A DNA stretch of 33,768 bases. It comes from Methylobacter sp. (GTDB lineage Bacteria > Pseudomonadota > Gammaproteobacteria > Methylococcales > Methylomonadaceae). Below the pieces are notes generated by a model. That model did no database searches, was not told where the DNA came from, and saw only the letters and a list, made by a program, of their open reading frames with translations. Position numbers and translations under genes: made by a program. How positions within the stretch are numbered: position 1 is the stretch's first letter; every line of letters starts with the position of its first letter. Below are positions 6,675 through 15,882 of this stretch, in pieces. The stretch spans positions 1-33,768 of the forward strand of contig NZ_SCTW01000127.1 in the NCBI RefSeq assembly GCF_004322395.1, written 5' to 3'.

Positions 6675-9032
6675 ATGTATTCACAGAATGAAGCTACTAT
6701 ACAGCTCCCGCCGCTGAATCCGCCGCGGATCGAGGAGCATGGCGTCAGTATACGGGATTATGTTGATCTGCTGATCGAAGGCAGAAAGACCATTCTGGTG
6801 ACGCTGCTGGCGGTCTTATCGATTACGACCGTTTATCTGGTGCTTGCGCCGCGCACTTACAAAGCCGACGCGTTGTTGAGGATCGACAAGAATAAGGCGC
6901 TGCTCGCCGCACCGCTGCGTAGCGAGGCGAACAAAGCCTCGACCGAAGCCGATAATCCAAGGGCGCAGCGCGAGGTGGAAATCCTCCGCTCGCGTTCGGT
7001 GCTCGGCAAGGTGGTGGAAGATCTGAACCTGATGGTGGAATATTCGCCCTACTATTTCCCGGTTATCGGAGAGACATTGGCGCGAAGGCATGACGCCCAT
7101 GACGGGGTTTCAGGTTCATGGTGGGGATTTGGCCGTTGGGCCTGGGGCGGCGAAAAACTGAAAATTGCCAGTTTTAATGTGCCGGACCGTTATCTGGATA
7201 AAGCTTTTACTCTGATCGCCCTGGAAGCGGGCCGCTTCCGTTTGCTCGGGCCCAAGGATGACGTTTTAGCCGAAGGACAGATCGGCGAAACCGTTAGCGC
7301 CGACATCGGCGAAGCGACGCCAGTGGTGATTAAACTTGCAGAGTTTACGGCCCATCCCGGCACGCATTTTGAGCTGACCCGGAAAACCTCGTTGGCAGCC
7401 ATCGAAAACCTGCAAAAAGCTTTTTCGGTCAAGGAAGTTTCCAAGGATACGGATATTCTCAGCGTCGAACTAAAAGGCCGTGAACCGGAGCAACTAGCTA
7501 AATCGGTTAACGATATCGCCAACATTTACGTTAACGCGACCGTTAATTGGGAGTCTGCAGAAGCTTCGCAAAAGCTGGGTTTTCTGGAAAGCCAGCTGCC
7601 TATTGTTAAGGAACGCCTGGAAAAAGCGGAGCAAGGCCTGAGCGCTTACAGACAGCAACACGGTGCGGTTGACATATCCGCCGAGGCCGAAATACTGCTC
7701 AAACAGTCCTCCGAAATGGAGACGCTGGGCATTCAGCTCAAGCAAAAGTACGAAGAGCAGAATCAACATCTGGAAGCCGCTCATCCGGATATGATCGCCA
7801 CCAAGGCGCAAATAAGACGAATCGACCAAAAGCTGGCGAATTTGAATAAGCGAATTAAGGATTTGCCGCGCACTCAACAGAATGTCGTGAGCCTGTCGAG
7901 GGACGTGCAGGTCAATACAGAGCTTTACACCTCGCTGCTGAATAGCGCCCAAGAACAAAGGATCGCGGCCGCCGGTTCGTTAGGCAATTCCCGTATCGTC
8001 GATTTTGCCGTAACCCCGGAAAAGCCGTACTGGCCGAAACCCAGCCTGCTGTTGGCTATCGCTACCCTGTTGGGGCTGAGTTCCGGTTCGGCTTTGGTAT
8101 TCCTTAGACATTCTTTGCAGCGCCACGATAATTATCCGGCCTTATTGGAATATCAGGTCGGCTTGCCGCTTTACGCAGCCATTCCTCATAGCAAGAAGCA
8201 ACGCCGGCTCGCACGTTTGATTGACCAAGGCAGGGACCGTGATCCCGGCATTCTGGCCAGCCAAGATCCGCAAGATATTTCCGTCGAGTCGCTACGCGGC
8301 CTTCGGACAACTTTGGAGGCGACTCTCGCCACCGACGAGAGCAAAGTCATCATGGTCAGCAGCCCTGCTCCGGGCATGGGTAAATCTTTCGTTAGCACTA
8401 ATCTGGCGGCATTGCTGGCAAGTATCAAAAAACGCGTGCTGATCATTGATGCCGACATGCGCAACGGCCGGCTGCATGAAGCCTTTTCCGTCGAACGCCA
8501 ACCGGGACTTTCCGACTTGCTGTCAGGCAGAGCTACGCTCGGTGAAGTTATCGTCAGTTTGTCGGATGTCGGTGTGGACTTCATACCGAAAGGCAGCACT
8601 GTTTTAAACCCGGCAGAACTGCTGGTTATCGGTAATCTGGAAGAAACTCTCGAACAGTTGAAGAGCTTTTACAACCATATCGTGATTGATTCTCCGCCGA
8701 TTCTAGGTGCAACGGATGCGGCTATTCTGGGTAAACACACCGATGCGACATTCCTGGTCGTCAAAGAAGGACGCTATACGGCACAAGAATTGGAAGTCAG
8801 TTTTAGACGTTTCCAACAGGTCGGCGTAAAACCGAACGGCTTTATTATCAACGATATGAAAGAAGGGTCATCGTATTCTCCTTACTATGGTTATGCATAC
8901 AGCAGCCATGCGGATACGGAGAGAAAGAACGCATCCGTAAAAATACCCGGCTACCAGGCGGTCGAAGAGTGGTTTAGGAAGCACCAGGAACCCGATGCCT
9001 TATCTTCCTTGGTAATGGATGAAGAAGGATAG
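6675..9032 (+). CDS. Wzc-like chain-length regulator with tyrosine autokinase domain
   Basis: This inner-membrane co-polymerase spans the periplasm and controls chain length and export. The protein has 785 residues. The N-terminal Wzz domain has a first membrane helix at about residues 36-56, followed by a long periplasmic coiled region (about 280-430). A second membrane helix lies near 455-478. The cytoplasmic BY-kinase domain has Walker A (SSPAPGMGKS, near 561), Walker A' (VLIIDADMRNG) and Walker B (HIVIDSPPIL, near 669). The C-terminus carries a tyrosine cluster (SYSPYYGYAYSSH, near 733-745), the expected autophosphorylation site. No Wzb-type phosphatase gene lies in the window to reverse this. 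The gene starts 52 bases after the Wza-like gene, with only a weak ribosome binding site. The domain order is complete and all kinase motifs are intact. Confidence 0.93.
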   Translation: MYSQNEATIQLPPLNPPRIEEHGVSIRDYVDLLIEGRKTILVTLLAVLSITTVYLVLAPRTYKADALLRIDKNKALLAAPLRSEANKASTEADNPRAQREVEILRSRSVLGKVVEDLNLMVEYSPYYFPVIGETLARRHDAHDGVSGSWWGFGRWAWGGEKLKIASFNVPDRYLDKAFTLIALEAGRFRLLGPKDDVLAEGQIGETVSADIGEATPVVIKLAEFTAHPGTHFELTRKTSLAAIENLQKAFSVKEVSKDTDILSVELKGREPEQLAKSVNDIANIYVNATVNWESAEASQKLGFLESQLPIVKERLEKAEQGLSAYRQQHGAVDISAEAEILLKQSSEMETLGIQLKQKYEEQNQHLEAAHPDMIATKAQIRRIDQKLANLNKRIKDLPRTQQNVVSLSRDVQVNTELYTSLLNSAQEQRIAAAGSLGNSRIVDFAVTPEKPYWPKPSLLLAIATLLGLSSGSALVFLRHSLQRHDNYPALLEYQVGLPLYAAIPHSKKQRRLARLIDQGRDRDPGILASQDPQDISVESLRGLRTTLEATLATDESKVIMVSSPAPGMGKSFVSTNLAALLASIKKRVLIIDADMRNGRLHEAFSVERQPGLSDLLSGRATLGEVIVSLSDVGVDFIPKGSTVLNPAELLVIGNLEETLEQLKSFYNHIVIDSPPILGATDAAILGKHTDATFLVVKEGRYTAQELEVSFRRFQQVGVKPNGFIINDMKEGSSYSPYYGYAYSSHADTERKNASVKIPGYQAVEEWFRKHQEPDALSSLVMDEEG

Positions 9033-9041
9033 GCTTAAGCG

Positions 9042-10310
9042 ATGAGAATACGCTTGGAAAAGGATTTGCCGGTTCTGTTGTTTGCGCTGGTCAGCGCCTC
9101 GACGCTGGCTTCCCTGCCCCAGGTGGAGTCAGCCTGGAACGGAGTAAAGGAAGTGTATGGGGAACAGGATTTCGGCTTGCGGATACTTCGCGAGCTGATG
9201 TTGTTGGTACTCATTGCCTACGCGTTTTTTGAGCCGCGTCTGCGCCGTGGTGCGTTGACCAGTCCGGTGTTTGCATTTTTGGGCGTAATAGCAACTTATG
9301 TGCTGTTTGAAGTCGGTTATGCCTGCTATCTGGATTTGCCTTTGGTGGTGCCGATGGCGGGACTGCGTGTATTCGAATATTTGCCGCTGGCATTGATCGG
9401 CTTTGTGACCAGCCGCATCGGCGCAGGTCAATATGTGATCTATAAATTTGCCAGTTATCTTCGCTACTATATTGCCCTCCAAGCTGTATTGGCAGTGGCT
9501 CAGGCGTTATGGGCGCCGCCTTTGTTCGGCGTGTCGTTCTTAGGCGGCGGGCGGCCGTTCGGAACTTTTGTCAGCCCTAATCTGTTCGGCGCAACCATGG
9601 CGACCTGCGCACTGCTTTTCGCGTTGGTTCCGTTCATGCGCAAGTGGGTGGCTGTCAGCGTATTTCTGGCCTTGCTGAGCGGTTCGCGAACTGCGTTTAT
9701 CAGTTCCCTGCTGGTGGTGTTTTTCCAGATTTATGCTGCGCTTCGTCCGCGTGATCGCTGGGCTTTGATCATGCCGGCGCCGATACTGGCGGTCGGTGCG
9801 TTATTGTTGGCATCCAGCCCTTTGCTCAGCGGCCGGGATGACGCTGACCCAACACAAGACGGCCGCCTGGATTTGTGGCAGCGGATATTTTCCGAGTACA
9901 TCCATGGACCTGCGGACTTGCTGTTCGGTTGGGGTCTGGGGCTTAGTTCCAATACCATTAATGTCCTCTATGGGGCCGAACATTTTCAAGGCCAATTCGA
10001 CTCCGATAGCTTGTATTTGTTCTTGTTGAACGGATACGGCCTGATTGGTCTACTGGCCTATTTATGCTTTTTGTGGATAACGACAAGGATGTCGGCCCAC
10101 GCCAATAAAGGCTTGGTGATAATATTTATTTTCGTTGCGGGATTAACATTCAATATGTGGGAATATTTTCCGCAAAACGCAATACTGATGTTTTTGTGGG
10201 GAACGGTGCTGGGAACCGGATATCAGTCCGGTTCAGCTCCATTTCAGACTAGACCGGTAGCATCGGGTTCGTATTATCAACGACCCTCCCGACAGCGAGC
10301 CGAAGGATAA
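9042..10310 (+). CDS. Wzy-type polysaccharide polymerase (O-antigen ligase family)
   Basis: This is a predicted inner-membrane enzyme that joins lipid-linked repeat units in the periplasm. The 422-residue product is hydrophobic throughout, with roughly ten or more membrane helices. A conserved block GGGRPFGTFVSPNLFG is followed by a GSRTAFISSLL stretch, typical of the O-antigen ligase/Wzy_C superfamily. A large periplasmic loop (about residues 260-320) precedes the last helices. It is packed 9 bases after the Wzc gene and 5 bases before the flippase, so the three are surely one transcript. The family does not separate polymerase from ligase by sequence. The operon context (Wza, Wzc, Wzx) favours polymerase. 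Confidence 0.85.
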   Translation: MRIRLEKDLPVLLFALVSASTLASLPQVESAWNGVKEVYGEQDFGLRILRELMLLVLIAYAFFEPRLRRGALTSPVFAFLGVIATYVLFEVGYACYLDLPLVVPMAGLRVFEYLPLALIGFVTSRIGAGQYVIYKFASYLRYYIALQAVLAVAQALWAPPLFGVSFLGGGRPFGTFVSPNLFGATMATCALLFALVPFMRKWVAVSVFLALLSGSRTAFISSLLVVFFQIYAALRPRDRWALIMPAPILAVGALLLASSPLLSGRDDADPTQDGRLDLWQRIFSEYIHGPADLLFGWGLGLSSNTINVLYGAEHFQGQFDSDSLYLFLLNGYGLIGLLAYLCFLWITTRMSAHANKGLVIIFIFVAGLTFNMWEYFPQNAILMFLWGTVLGTGYQSGSAPFQTRPVASGSYYQRPSRQRAEG

Positions 10311-10315
10311 ATATT

Positions 10316-11626
10316 ATGTTCGGACTGTTAAAAGAAAGACGATTATTCGGCGATGCGTTTTGGGCGCTATTCGGGCAGCTGGGGTCTGCCGTTGCGTTGC
10401 TGGCAGGCACTCGAATCCTCACCGAACTGGTAACGCCCTCAGTATACGGACAAATTGCATTATTGAGCGGCTTTGTCGCCCTTGGCGTTAGCCTTTTCTC
10501 CTACCCTTTCATCTGTGCCGGCATGAGAATATTGCCGGAATGCCAAAGCAAGCAGGAGCGCGCCGTCTTATACAGAATCGTCACCGGCCTGACTGCCCGC
10601 TCAACGGCTCTGGCGATAGGCCTGCTCATGTCAGGCGGCGCCGTATACGGTTATCTTACCCACGCCGATATTTGGCTGTTTGTGTTCGCAGGAATCTTGC
10701 TGGCGGTAACGGTACAGCGGGAAATGGGGATTCAATTACTGATCGGTGAGCGCAGGCAGCGGGGAGCAAGTCTTTGGCAGACCAGCGACAGCATCATGCG
10801 GCCCTTATTGGCTATCTCACTGGTATGGTGGCTGGGCGGAAAGGCTGAGTGGGTGTTGTTAGGTTACATCTTGGCAAGCATTACATCGAATGCGGTTTGG
10901 TCGCTTGTCCACCGCGAAAAAACCGATGGCGGCAAGCGGCGGCCGATTATTTCCCGTAATTTCAAAAAAGAGGTATGGGTCTATGCCCTGCCCTTAATTC
11001 CGATGGAATTGATTTTTTGGGTTAATGGCTTAGGAGACCGGTACGTCATCGGTTATTTGATGACGGCTGCGGATGTGGGTTTATACGCGGCGACTTACAC
11101 AATCGTCAACGAAGCGTTTAATCGTAGCGCAATGGTTTTGCTGCGCATTTTTCAGCCGGTTTATTTTCAGTCATTTTCACTAAACCGGATAAAGGAAGGC
11201 TTTACTCTGTTGTGGCTATGGATAGGCTGTGTTTTTGCTTTAGGAGTCATCGGCGTGTCGCTATTGCTGATGACAAAAGATTGGGTGGCTTCTTGGGCAT
11301 TCGCAAAATCTTATCAATCGGCAGCTGCGTTGATGCCGGCCATCGCTGTCGGATCTGCACTGCATGCCTTGGGAACTGTAGTAGCTCAACCGCTGCTGGC
11401 CGATAAACGGACCCGGTCGTTTTTGATAGGCCGGGTATGCGGCACGATAGCGGCAGTCATCAGCATTCCGCTGATGGTGAAACAGTTCGGATTGCCGGGA
11501 GCGGCCCTAGCCAATCCCATCTATTACGGCGTCGAAGCGTCGGTTTTAGCGATGTTGGCCAAACCATGGCGGATGACCAGCATCGATAATAAGCCGGCAA
11601 TAGATCACTGTAGTGCAACAGCCTAA
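10316..11626 (+). CDS. Wzx-type repeat-unit flippase
   Basis: This is a predicted transporter that flips the undecaprenyl-linked repeat unit across the inner membrane. The 436-residue protein has about 12-14 membrane segments and the general pattern of polysaccharide biosynthesis proteins of the MATE-like superfamily. An early LVTPSVYGQIALLSGFVALG segment and GDRYVIGYLMTAADVGLYAA in the middle are the recognisable parts, the latter resembling the Wzx/RfbX signature. The gene begins 5 bases after the polymerase stop. Wzx and Wzy together define a Wzy-dependent pathway rather than an ABC or synthase route. Downstream comes a spacer with a strong hairpin (11694-11756), which may reduce read-through into the glycosyltransferase half of the locus. 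Confidence 0.88.
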   Translation: MFGLLKERRLFGDAFWALFGQLGSAVALLAGTRILTELVTPSVYGQIALLSGFVALGVSLFSYPFICAGMRILPECQSKQERAVLYRIVTGLTARSTALAIGLLMSGGAVYGYLTHADIWLFVFAGILLAVTVQREMGIQLLIGERRQRGASLWQTSDSIMRPLLAISLVWWLGGKAEWVLLGYILASITSNAVWSLVHREKTDGGKRRPIISRNFKKEVWVYALPLIPMELIFWVNGLGDRYVIGYLMTAADVGLYAATYTIVNEAFNRSAMVLLRIFQPVYFQSFSLNRIKEGFTLLWLWIGCVFALGVIGVSLLLMTKDWVASWAFAKSYQSAAALMPAIAVGSALHALGTVVAQPLLADKRTRSFLIGRVCGTIAAVISIPLMVKQFGLPGAALANPIYYGVEASVLAMLAKPWRMTSIDNKPAIDHCSATA

Positions 11627-11693
11627 CGAGCTTGGGAATACCCGAGCCAGACTGACTATAAATAGCTAAGGAATACACATAAATTAAGTAATT

Positions 11694-11756
11694 ACCATGA
11701 AGAACATGAAGGACATGAAGAGTTAAATCCTTCATGTCCTTCATGTTCTTCATGGT
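11694..11756. repeat. Perfect 27-bp inverted repeat made of 9-bp units
   Basis: Left arm 11694-11720 and right arm 11730-11756 are exact reverse complements separated by 9 bases. Each arm is three copies of a 9-bp unit (CATGAAGAA, CATGAAGGA, CATGAAG). The spacer lies between the flippase and the methyltransferase, so the hairpin would appear in the operon mRNA. There is no T-run of terminator type, though TTTAAAAATAAAA follows it. The unit resembles the CACGAAAAA unit of the element at 2613-2773 (shared CAYGAARAA pattern), but the outer flanks are different. Confidence 0.8.
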
Positions 11757-11842
11757 TTAAAAATAAAACTTGCGGAAGTTGTTTCATGCGCATTCCTAAA
11801 CATTATTTTTTAACTGACAAGCCATCAAGGAGAACAAATACC

Positions 11843-12787
11843 ATGACGTATGCACCGGCAGTTTCAGCAATATATGGCGATATTTTACGGGAGTGTGTGG
11901 CCTGTAGAGCCGAGAAAATAAAATATTGGCGGCAGAAAAGCTTCCAATATACCGAAAGCGCCAGCCACGAGGAGTTTCATATATACCGCTGCGAAAGCTG
12001 TGGGACTGGGTTCTTAAACCGGCCTCCGCATGTGAAATGGCTGCAATCCATTTATCAATACTCAGGCCAAGCGCTGACTCAAGCGATAACCCTGGAGGAC
12101 GTGTTGGCTAGAGAAGACGAGTTTCCTAATTGCAAAGTAGATGCCGAGCGTATGAGCCAGCAAGCTCATCTTTTTAACAACTCGGACAATGATCAGGCTC
12201 TCGATATTGGCTCGGGCTTTGGCTTTTACACGCAAGCACTCAGAAAAGCGGGCTATCGGACGGTCAGTATTAATCCCGGCAAATACGAAAACGAAGTGTT
12301 CAGAAATTTGAATGGCGATGAGCCGCTTGCGGTGATGTTCGAGAATTACCAACCATCCGGGCAGTTTGGGGTAGTGATGATGTCCCAGGTATTGGAACAT
12401 CTTCTTGAGCCGGACCGTGCGATAAAAAAGGTTTCAGACCTGCTGGCTTCAGGTGGCGTTTTGGCTTGTGCGGTACCTAACTACGATTCGTTTTTAGTCA
12501 AGCTGCTGGGCACGAAAGATAACGCCTGTTTATGGGTGCCGGAGCATGTCAATTATTTTACCGGGAAAGGCTTAAAAAATCTGGTTGAACGCAACGGCCT
12601 TCGTGTGGTCAAGATGGAGCAAATAACCCGAGTCCCATCCAATGCGTTATCCAAACGGCTGCGGCTGCATGGAAGACCGGCTGCCGCCGTCGACGCGCTG
12701 GTAACACTTTTGCAAATCCCGTTTGCCGGTTTGATGAATTTCTTCGGGCTGGGCATTTACATCAACCTCTATGCGGTCAAGAAATAA
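11843..12787 (+). CDS. SAM-dependent methyltransferase with N-terminal zinc ribbon
   Basis: The 314-residue product begins with a zinc-ribbon-like segment: CVAC, then about 30 residues later CESC. A class I methyltransferase fold follows, with motif I ALDIGSGFGFYTQALRKAG, an acidic post-I turn replaced by SINP, and the MSQVLEHLLEP block typical of the Methyltransf_23 group. By context it most likely methylates a sugar or sugar precursor of the exopolysaccharide repeat unit, but the acceptor cannot be deduced. I chose the ATG at 11843 because AAGGAG lies 10 bases before it; an in-frame upstream start at 11786 lacks this. It is the first gene after the hairpin spacer and is followed by the first GT2 gene after a single base. 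Confidence 0.85.
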   Translation: MTYAPAVSAIYGDILRECVACRAEKIKYWRQKSFQYTESASHEEFHIYRCESCGTGFLNRPPHVKWLQSIYQYSGQALTQAITLEDVLAREDEFPNCKVDAERMSQQAHLFNNSDNDQALDIGSGFGFYTQALRKAGYRTVSINPGKYENEVFRNLNGDEPLAVMFENYQPSGQFGVVMMSQVLEHLLEPDRAIKKVSDLLASGGVLACAVPNYDSFLVKLLGTKDNACLWVPEHVNYFTGKGLKNLVERNGLRVVKMEQITRVPSNALSKRLRLHGRPAAAVDALVTLLQIPFAGLMNFFGLGIYINLYAVKK

Positions 12788-12788
12788 T

Positions 12789-13616
12789 ATGCTTACCGCG
12801 CATTCAAACCGGAATTCTTTAGAAAAAGAACCTATGTTGACTGTCGTTATTTTGACTAAAAACGAAGAAGTCAATCTCCCTCGCTGCCTGGACGCTATTC
12901 CCGAACGCTATCCCGTCGTCATTGTGGATTCCGGGAGTACTGACAGTACGCTTGTCATCGCCGAAATCCGGGATTGCGGCATTTATACCAACCCATGGCC
13001 CGGCTTTGCCGAGCAGCGTAATTTTGCTATTCATCAATGCGATATAGCCACACCCTGGATATTGTTTGTCGATGCAGACGAAATTTATCCTGAGCAATTT
13101 TATAACTGGTTTGAAGGCCAGATGGCCGGCACCGATTCGATCGACGTAGTGATGGTGCCGTCGATACTTTATCTTAAAGAGAAACGCCTAAACTACGCGC
13201 CCGGCTATCCCATTTATCATCCAAGACTGGTGCGCAGGGAAACCACCCGGTTCGTCAGCAACCATACCGGACACGGCGAAGCGGTGATTAACACTTGCCG
13301 AATCAGATATATCGATATTCCTTATCAACACTATTTTTATCACGGCGAGATCATGGAATGGATGCATAAACATATTAATAAAGGAGTTCAGGAACTGCGT
13401 CCTATACCCACAGCAGGTGCGGTTATGACAACACGCGGGCGGTTAAGCGTTTTATTGGGGCGTTCGTGGCTGAGGATTATTGCCCGATTTTTATACCACT
13501 TCGTATTTCGGGGCGGTTTTTTAGACGGGGCTGCGGGTTTGGAGTTTGCACTCATGTTTACGTGGTATGAGGCAACGATCTACTTACAAGCAAAGGCCGG
13601 TATTCAGGCAAGGTGA
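12789..13616 (+). CDS. Family 2 glycosyltransferase (WaaE/beta-glucosyltransferase-like)
   Basis: This is a cytoplasmic or membrane-associated transferase adding one sugar to the lipid-linked repeat unit. The GT-A fold is shown by LTVVILTKNEEVNLPRCL, the VDSGSTDSTL motif, GFAEQRNFAI and the metal-binding FVDADE. This order matches the subfamily around WaaE/KdtX (lipopolysaccharide core beta-glucosyltransferases). The C-terminal part has a hydrophobic stretch (near SWLRIIARFLYHFVFRGG) likely to touch the membrane. The start is uncertain: 12789 (used here), 12771, which overlaps the methyltransferase, or 12834, which begins directly at MLTVVILT. None has a strong ribosome binding site. Its stop overlaps the leader of the next GT2 gene. 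Confidence 0.87.
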   Translation: MLTAHSNRNSLEKEPMLTVVILTKNEEVNLPRCLDAIPERYPVVIVDSGSTDSTLVIAEIRDCGIYTNPWPGFAEQRNFAIHQCDIATPWILFVDADEIYPEQFYNWFEGQMAGTDSIDVVMVPSILYLKEKRLNYAPGYPIYHPRLVRRETTRFVSNHTGHGEAVINTCRIRYIDIPYQHYFYHGEIMEWMHKHINKGVQELRPIPTAGAVMTTRGRLSVLLGRSWLRIIARFLYHFVFRGGFLDGAAGLEFALMFTWYEATIYLQAKAGIQAR

Positions 13617-13621
13617 TTAAT

Positions 13622-14476
13622 ATGAAAGTTTCGTTGGTTTTAGCGACGCTGGGAAGAGACTGGGAATTGGCTGTTTTGTTGAAGTCTCTTATATATCAAA
13701 CATATCAAGATTTTGAGTTGATTATCATCGACCAAAACAAGGACGGAAAAATCGACGCTATCGTCGAACCCGTCCTCAGCTGTTTGGATGTGACGCATGT
13801 GAAAGTGGATTTTACCGGTAACGCCAAGGCCAGAGATTACGGCATAGGATTGGCACAGGGCAGAATCATCGCGTTTCCCGATGACGATTGTGCCTATGAT
13901 AAGGACGTTCTGAAAAAAGTTGTCGCCGAGTTTAAGAGGCGCCCGAACCTTTCCATCCTGGTAGCGGGTTCGTATGATTTTTCATCCAGCGGATTTAGCA
14001 TCGGCGTTAATAGTCACAACGCACAGTATTTTTCACGCTTCAAAATGATGGGAGTTGAGTTCACGCAATTTTTCGATCGGAAAAAGATTGATAGCAAGCT
14101 CTTCCACTTGGATCATGATTTCGGGATCGGTTCCAAATATTCGGGGGCAGAGGGTTTTGAGCTTTTGTATCGGTTGCTTCGAGCCGGTTGTACTGCGTTT
14201 TACAACCCTGAAATAAAAATTTATCACCCCAATAAAGATCATTACAAACTGGGAACCGGAAGAATGCTGATGTATTCAACAGGGATTGGGGCTTACATCA
14301 GAAAGTTCGCCAATCAGCAGGATGTGTTCATTATTTACTATATCGTTCGCAAGATGTTTGTCGCCCCGATCCTGAAAATGATGCTCGCCGTGGTTTTATT
14401 GAATCCGAAAAAGCTGGCTTATTCTTTTTACAACCTCGTCGGTATCTGGCGCGGGTTCTTGGCGTATGGAAGGTAA
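13622..14476 (+). CDS. Family 2 glycosyltransferase
   Basis: A GT-A fold sugar transferase of 284 residues. The N-terminus MKVSLVLATLGRDWEL is followed by QTYQDFELIIIDQNKDGK, AKARDYGIGLAQG and the acidic metal-binding FPDDDCAYD. The C-terminal 40 residues are hydrophobic (from MFVAPILKMMLAVVLL), suggesting membrane association. I chose ATG 13622, preceded by AGGTGA, over the GTG at 13613. The gene starts 5 bases after the previous stop, so translation is probably coupled. Donor and linkage cannot be read from the sequence. It presumably adds one residue of the exopolysaccharide repeat unit. Confidence 0.85.
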   Translation: MKVSLVLATLGRDWELAVLLKSLIYQTYQDFELIIIDQNKDGKIDAIVEPVLSCLDVTHVKVDFTGNAKARDYGIGLAQGRIIAFPDDDCAYDKDVLKKVVAEFKRRPNLSILVAGSYDFSSSGFSIGVNSHNAQYFSRFKMMGVEFTQFFDRKKIDSKLFHLDHDFGIGSKYSGAEGFELLYRLLRAGCTAFYNPEIKIYHPNKDHYKLGTGRMLMYSTGIGAYIRKFANQQDVFIIYYIVRKMFVAPILKMMLAVVLLNPKKLAYSFYNLVGIWRGFLAYGR

Positions 14477-14567
14477 TATTTCGATCAAAGAAAATCTGCC
14501 GATTACCAGATAAATGAATAAAACACGGATGCCGCGGTTCGGGCGGCTTTAAAACGGGTTCGATTTT

Positions 14568-14630
14568 CAGTTGTAGGGCATGCCGTGCGCGCCTCAGACA
14601 CCAAGGCGCGCACCGCACGCTCTACAACTG
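14568..14630. repeat. REP-like imperfect palindrome, 26-bp arms
   Basis: Left arm 14568-14593 and right arm 14605-14630 pair with three mismatches out of 26 around an 11-base loop. Both ends begin with CAGTTGTAG when read inward on their own strand, and the GC-rich centre includes TGCGCGCC. The GC-rich stem contrasts with its surroundings and resembles the REP-type palindromes scattered through many gammaproteobacterial genomes. It sits in the 215-bp spacer between the GT2 and GT4 genes of the polysaccharide locus. It could protect the upstream mRNA or bind DNA gyrase or IHF as REPs do, but that is only by analogy. Confidence 0.65.
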
Positions 14631-14691
14631 TTTTATCCATGTTCTATTTCAATAGTTACTATTTATTACAGTTAGATTCAGGAGAGATGTT

Positions 14692-15882
14692 ATGGAAGTA
14701 GGTATCGTTACCACGCATATACCCCCGGCTAAAGGTTACGGCGGGGTGTCCGTCACAGCGAGTGTTTTGACCAAAGCCTGGGCGGAGCGGGGACATAAGA
14801 TGGCGTTGATCGCGTCCGACGAGTCGATTGCAGGCCGACTGCGGCCCGAGCATGTGTGTCTTGGCGAACAGGTAGAGGTCAAGCTCTATCGTTGCTATGG
14901 GTTTAGGCGGTGGGGCTTTGGACTGGGCGCTATTCCCGAACTATTTAAACTATGTCTCCAAGCGCCGGTGGTCTATATCCACGGCATTGCAACCTGGCCG
15001 TCTACGCTTGCGGCTGTTTTTTGCACCCTGTTGCGCCGCCCATTCATGGTCGCCGTACATGGCGGATTGATGCCCGAGCATGTTGATCTGATACGGCGGC
15101 AAAAACCTCACAAGTGGCTTTTCTATAAATGGCTGACCTTCCCGACCCTGCGCCGCACTATCGCCGTGCACTGCACCAGCGATACCGAGGCCGAAGGCGT
15201 ACGCAACGTGCTTGGCGAAGATGCTCGCATATTGCTGGTTCCGAACGGCATCGACAGTCGTGGTCTTAAAGTAGCCGAATATCCTGCCGGGAAAGGCATG
15301 AAGCTTTGTTTTCTGGGACACATTCAGCAGGAAAAAGGCATCAATGCCTTCATCAGGGCATGGTTGAAAGTCCAGAACCCTGAGGATCGGTTGGTGATTG
15401 CGGGCCGAAGCGTGGACGGCGCTTATTTTGAAGAGTTTCAGGCGCTAGTCGAACAGGCTCAAGGCGCTATCAGCTACCGGGGCTACCTGGAGCGCGAAGA
15501 AGTCATGGACGTATTGGCGTCCAGCCATTTCCTGGTGTTGCCTTCAGGACTGGAGGCAGCCGGCGGCATGCGGGAGAACTTTGGCAATGTGGTTGCCGAA
15601 GCCATGGCCGCAGGACGTCCGGTATTGGTAGCCAGAGGCTTGGCATGGGATCATCTGGAATCGTTTGGGGCCGGTTTTGTTTTCGATAGAAACGAAGCAT
15701 CGGTGTGCGAAATACTGCGTAAAGCGCAATCGCTGGATTGTTTGGAGTGGGAACAGATGTCGTGGTATGGCCGGCAATATGTCGAACAACAGCTCAATCC
15801 CATTAGACTTGGCGAGCGAATCTGGCAGGTTTTGAAAAAACCTCGGCCACAACCACTGCCTGAGGGAGCCTTGCATGAGTAA
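14692..15882 (+). CDS. Family 4 glycosyltransferase
   Basis: This GT-B fold enzyme of 396 residues transfers a sugar from a nucleotide donor with retention of configuration. The N-terminal Rossmann half begins VGIVTTHIPPAKGYGGVSV, as in WcaI/PimA-like proteins. The C-terminal donor-binding half shows LCFLGHIQQEKGINAFIRAW and the GT4 signature LPSGLEA, then ENFGNVVAEAMAAGRPVLV with the E-x7-E pair. A good ribosome binding site (AGGAGAGATGTT) precedes the ATG. It follows the REP-like palindrome, and its last codons overlap the start of the next gene by 8 bases (ATGAGTAA junction), so the two are co-translated. The donor sugar is not predictable. Confidence 0.9.
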   Translation: MEVGIVTTHIPPAKGYGGVSVTASVLTKAWAERGHKMALIASDESIAGRLRPEHVCLGEQVEVKLYRCYGFRRWGFGLGAIPELFKLCLQAPVVYIHGIATWPSTLAAVFCTLLRRPFMVAVHGGLMPEHVDLIRRQKPHKWLFYKWLTFPTLRRTIAVHCTSDTEAEGVRNVLGEDARILLVPNGIDSRGLKVAEYPAGKGMKLCFLGHIQQEKGINAFIRAWLKVQNPEDRLVIAGRSVDGAYFEEFQALVEQAQGAISYRGYLEREEVMDVLASSHFLVLPSGLEAAGGMRENFGNVVAEAMAAGRPVLVARGLAWDHLESFGAGFVFDRNEASVCEILRKAQSLDCLEWEQMSWYGRQYVEQQLNPIRLGERIWQVLKKPRPQPLPEGALHE

